The notes under the pieces: generated by a model
Seen by the model: only the letters and a program-made list of their open reading frames with translations
Told to the model about the DNA's origin: nothing
The model's database searches: none
Translations under genes and position numbers: made by a program
Shown: piece after piece, positions 6,191 to 6,206 of the stretch
How the letters are laid out: every line of letters starts with the position of its first letter
Numbering within the stretch: the stretch's first letter is position 1
Source: Planctomycetota bacterium
GTDB lineage: Bacteria > Planctomycetota > Planctomycetia > Planctomycetales > Planctomycetaceae
NCBI GenBank assembly: GCA_023429275.1
Contig: JAEYWB010000464.1
Location: 1 to 6,206 of the forward strand
DNA length: 6,206 nt
Direction: 5' to 3'

Positions 6191-6206
6191 GTCCTCGTCT
6201 CAGGGG
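6181..6206 (+). terminator. Attenuator terminator hairpin (3:4), cut at window end
   Basis: CCCCTGAGACG at 6181-6191 pairs perfectly with CGTCTCAGGGG at 6196-6206 around the loop TCCT, an 11-bp GC-rich stem. It begins 30 bases after the leader stop codon. The window ends at the last base of the stem, so whether a U-tract follows cannot be seen. Position and competition with the antiterminator make an attenuation terminator the best reading. Confidence 0.6.

Noticed and set aside
1..6206. tRNA, rRNA, CRISPR array, insertion sequence
   Set aside because: I saw no cloverleaf with a conserved T-arm, no rRNA core sequence, no regularly spaced repeats, and no transposase or flanking terminal repeats.

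Overview
This is a GC-rich bacterial window, and every gene I can support lies on the + strand. I suggest a planctomycete or other PVC-type bacterium. That rests on my memory of similar gene sets: an MreB-like gene not followed by mreC/mreD, and a long ABC-2 permease sitting next to a membrane-anchored repeat protein of a type I associate with that group. No marker gene proves it.

Positions 1-712 hold no gene I can support. Three compact hairpins at 200-272 and a longer-range pairing at 290-329 are the only structure there. A perfect 8-bp hairpin at 678-699 sits just before the first gene. Positions 713-1783 encode a divergent MreB (actin-fold) protein. A spacer at 1784-2034 carries only a weak promoter candidate.

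Positions 2035-5971 form a tight three-gene cluster: an ABC ATPase, an ABC-2 type permease (start 47 bases after the ATPase stop) and a single-pass membrane protein with a helical, TPR-like ectodomain (start overlapping the permease stop by GTGA). Together they look like a membrane export or remodelling complex of unknown substrate. The ATPase reading frame has an in-frame TAG at codon 24. Everything else about it (Walker A, signature, Walker B, D-loop, H-loop) is intact. The only ordinary restart codon downstream lies after Walker A, so the TAG is a recent nonsense mutation, a sequencing error or a recoding site.

The last 150 bases hold the most striking element. A strong sigma70-like promoter (TTGACA, 16-base spacer, CATAAT) is placed so that transcription should begin at or next to an ATG. 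That ATG opens a 20-codon peptide with Ile-Ile and Leu-Leu-Leu-Ser-Leu. Its RNA can fold as a 12-bp protector hairpin, an alternative antiterminator and an 11-bp terminator-type hairpin that ends exactly at the window edge. This is the layout of a leucine/branched-chain transcription attenuator, with a leader peptide that is probably leaderless. The regulated gene lies beyond the window.
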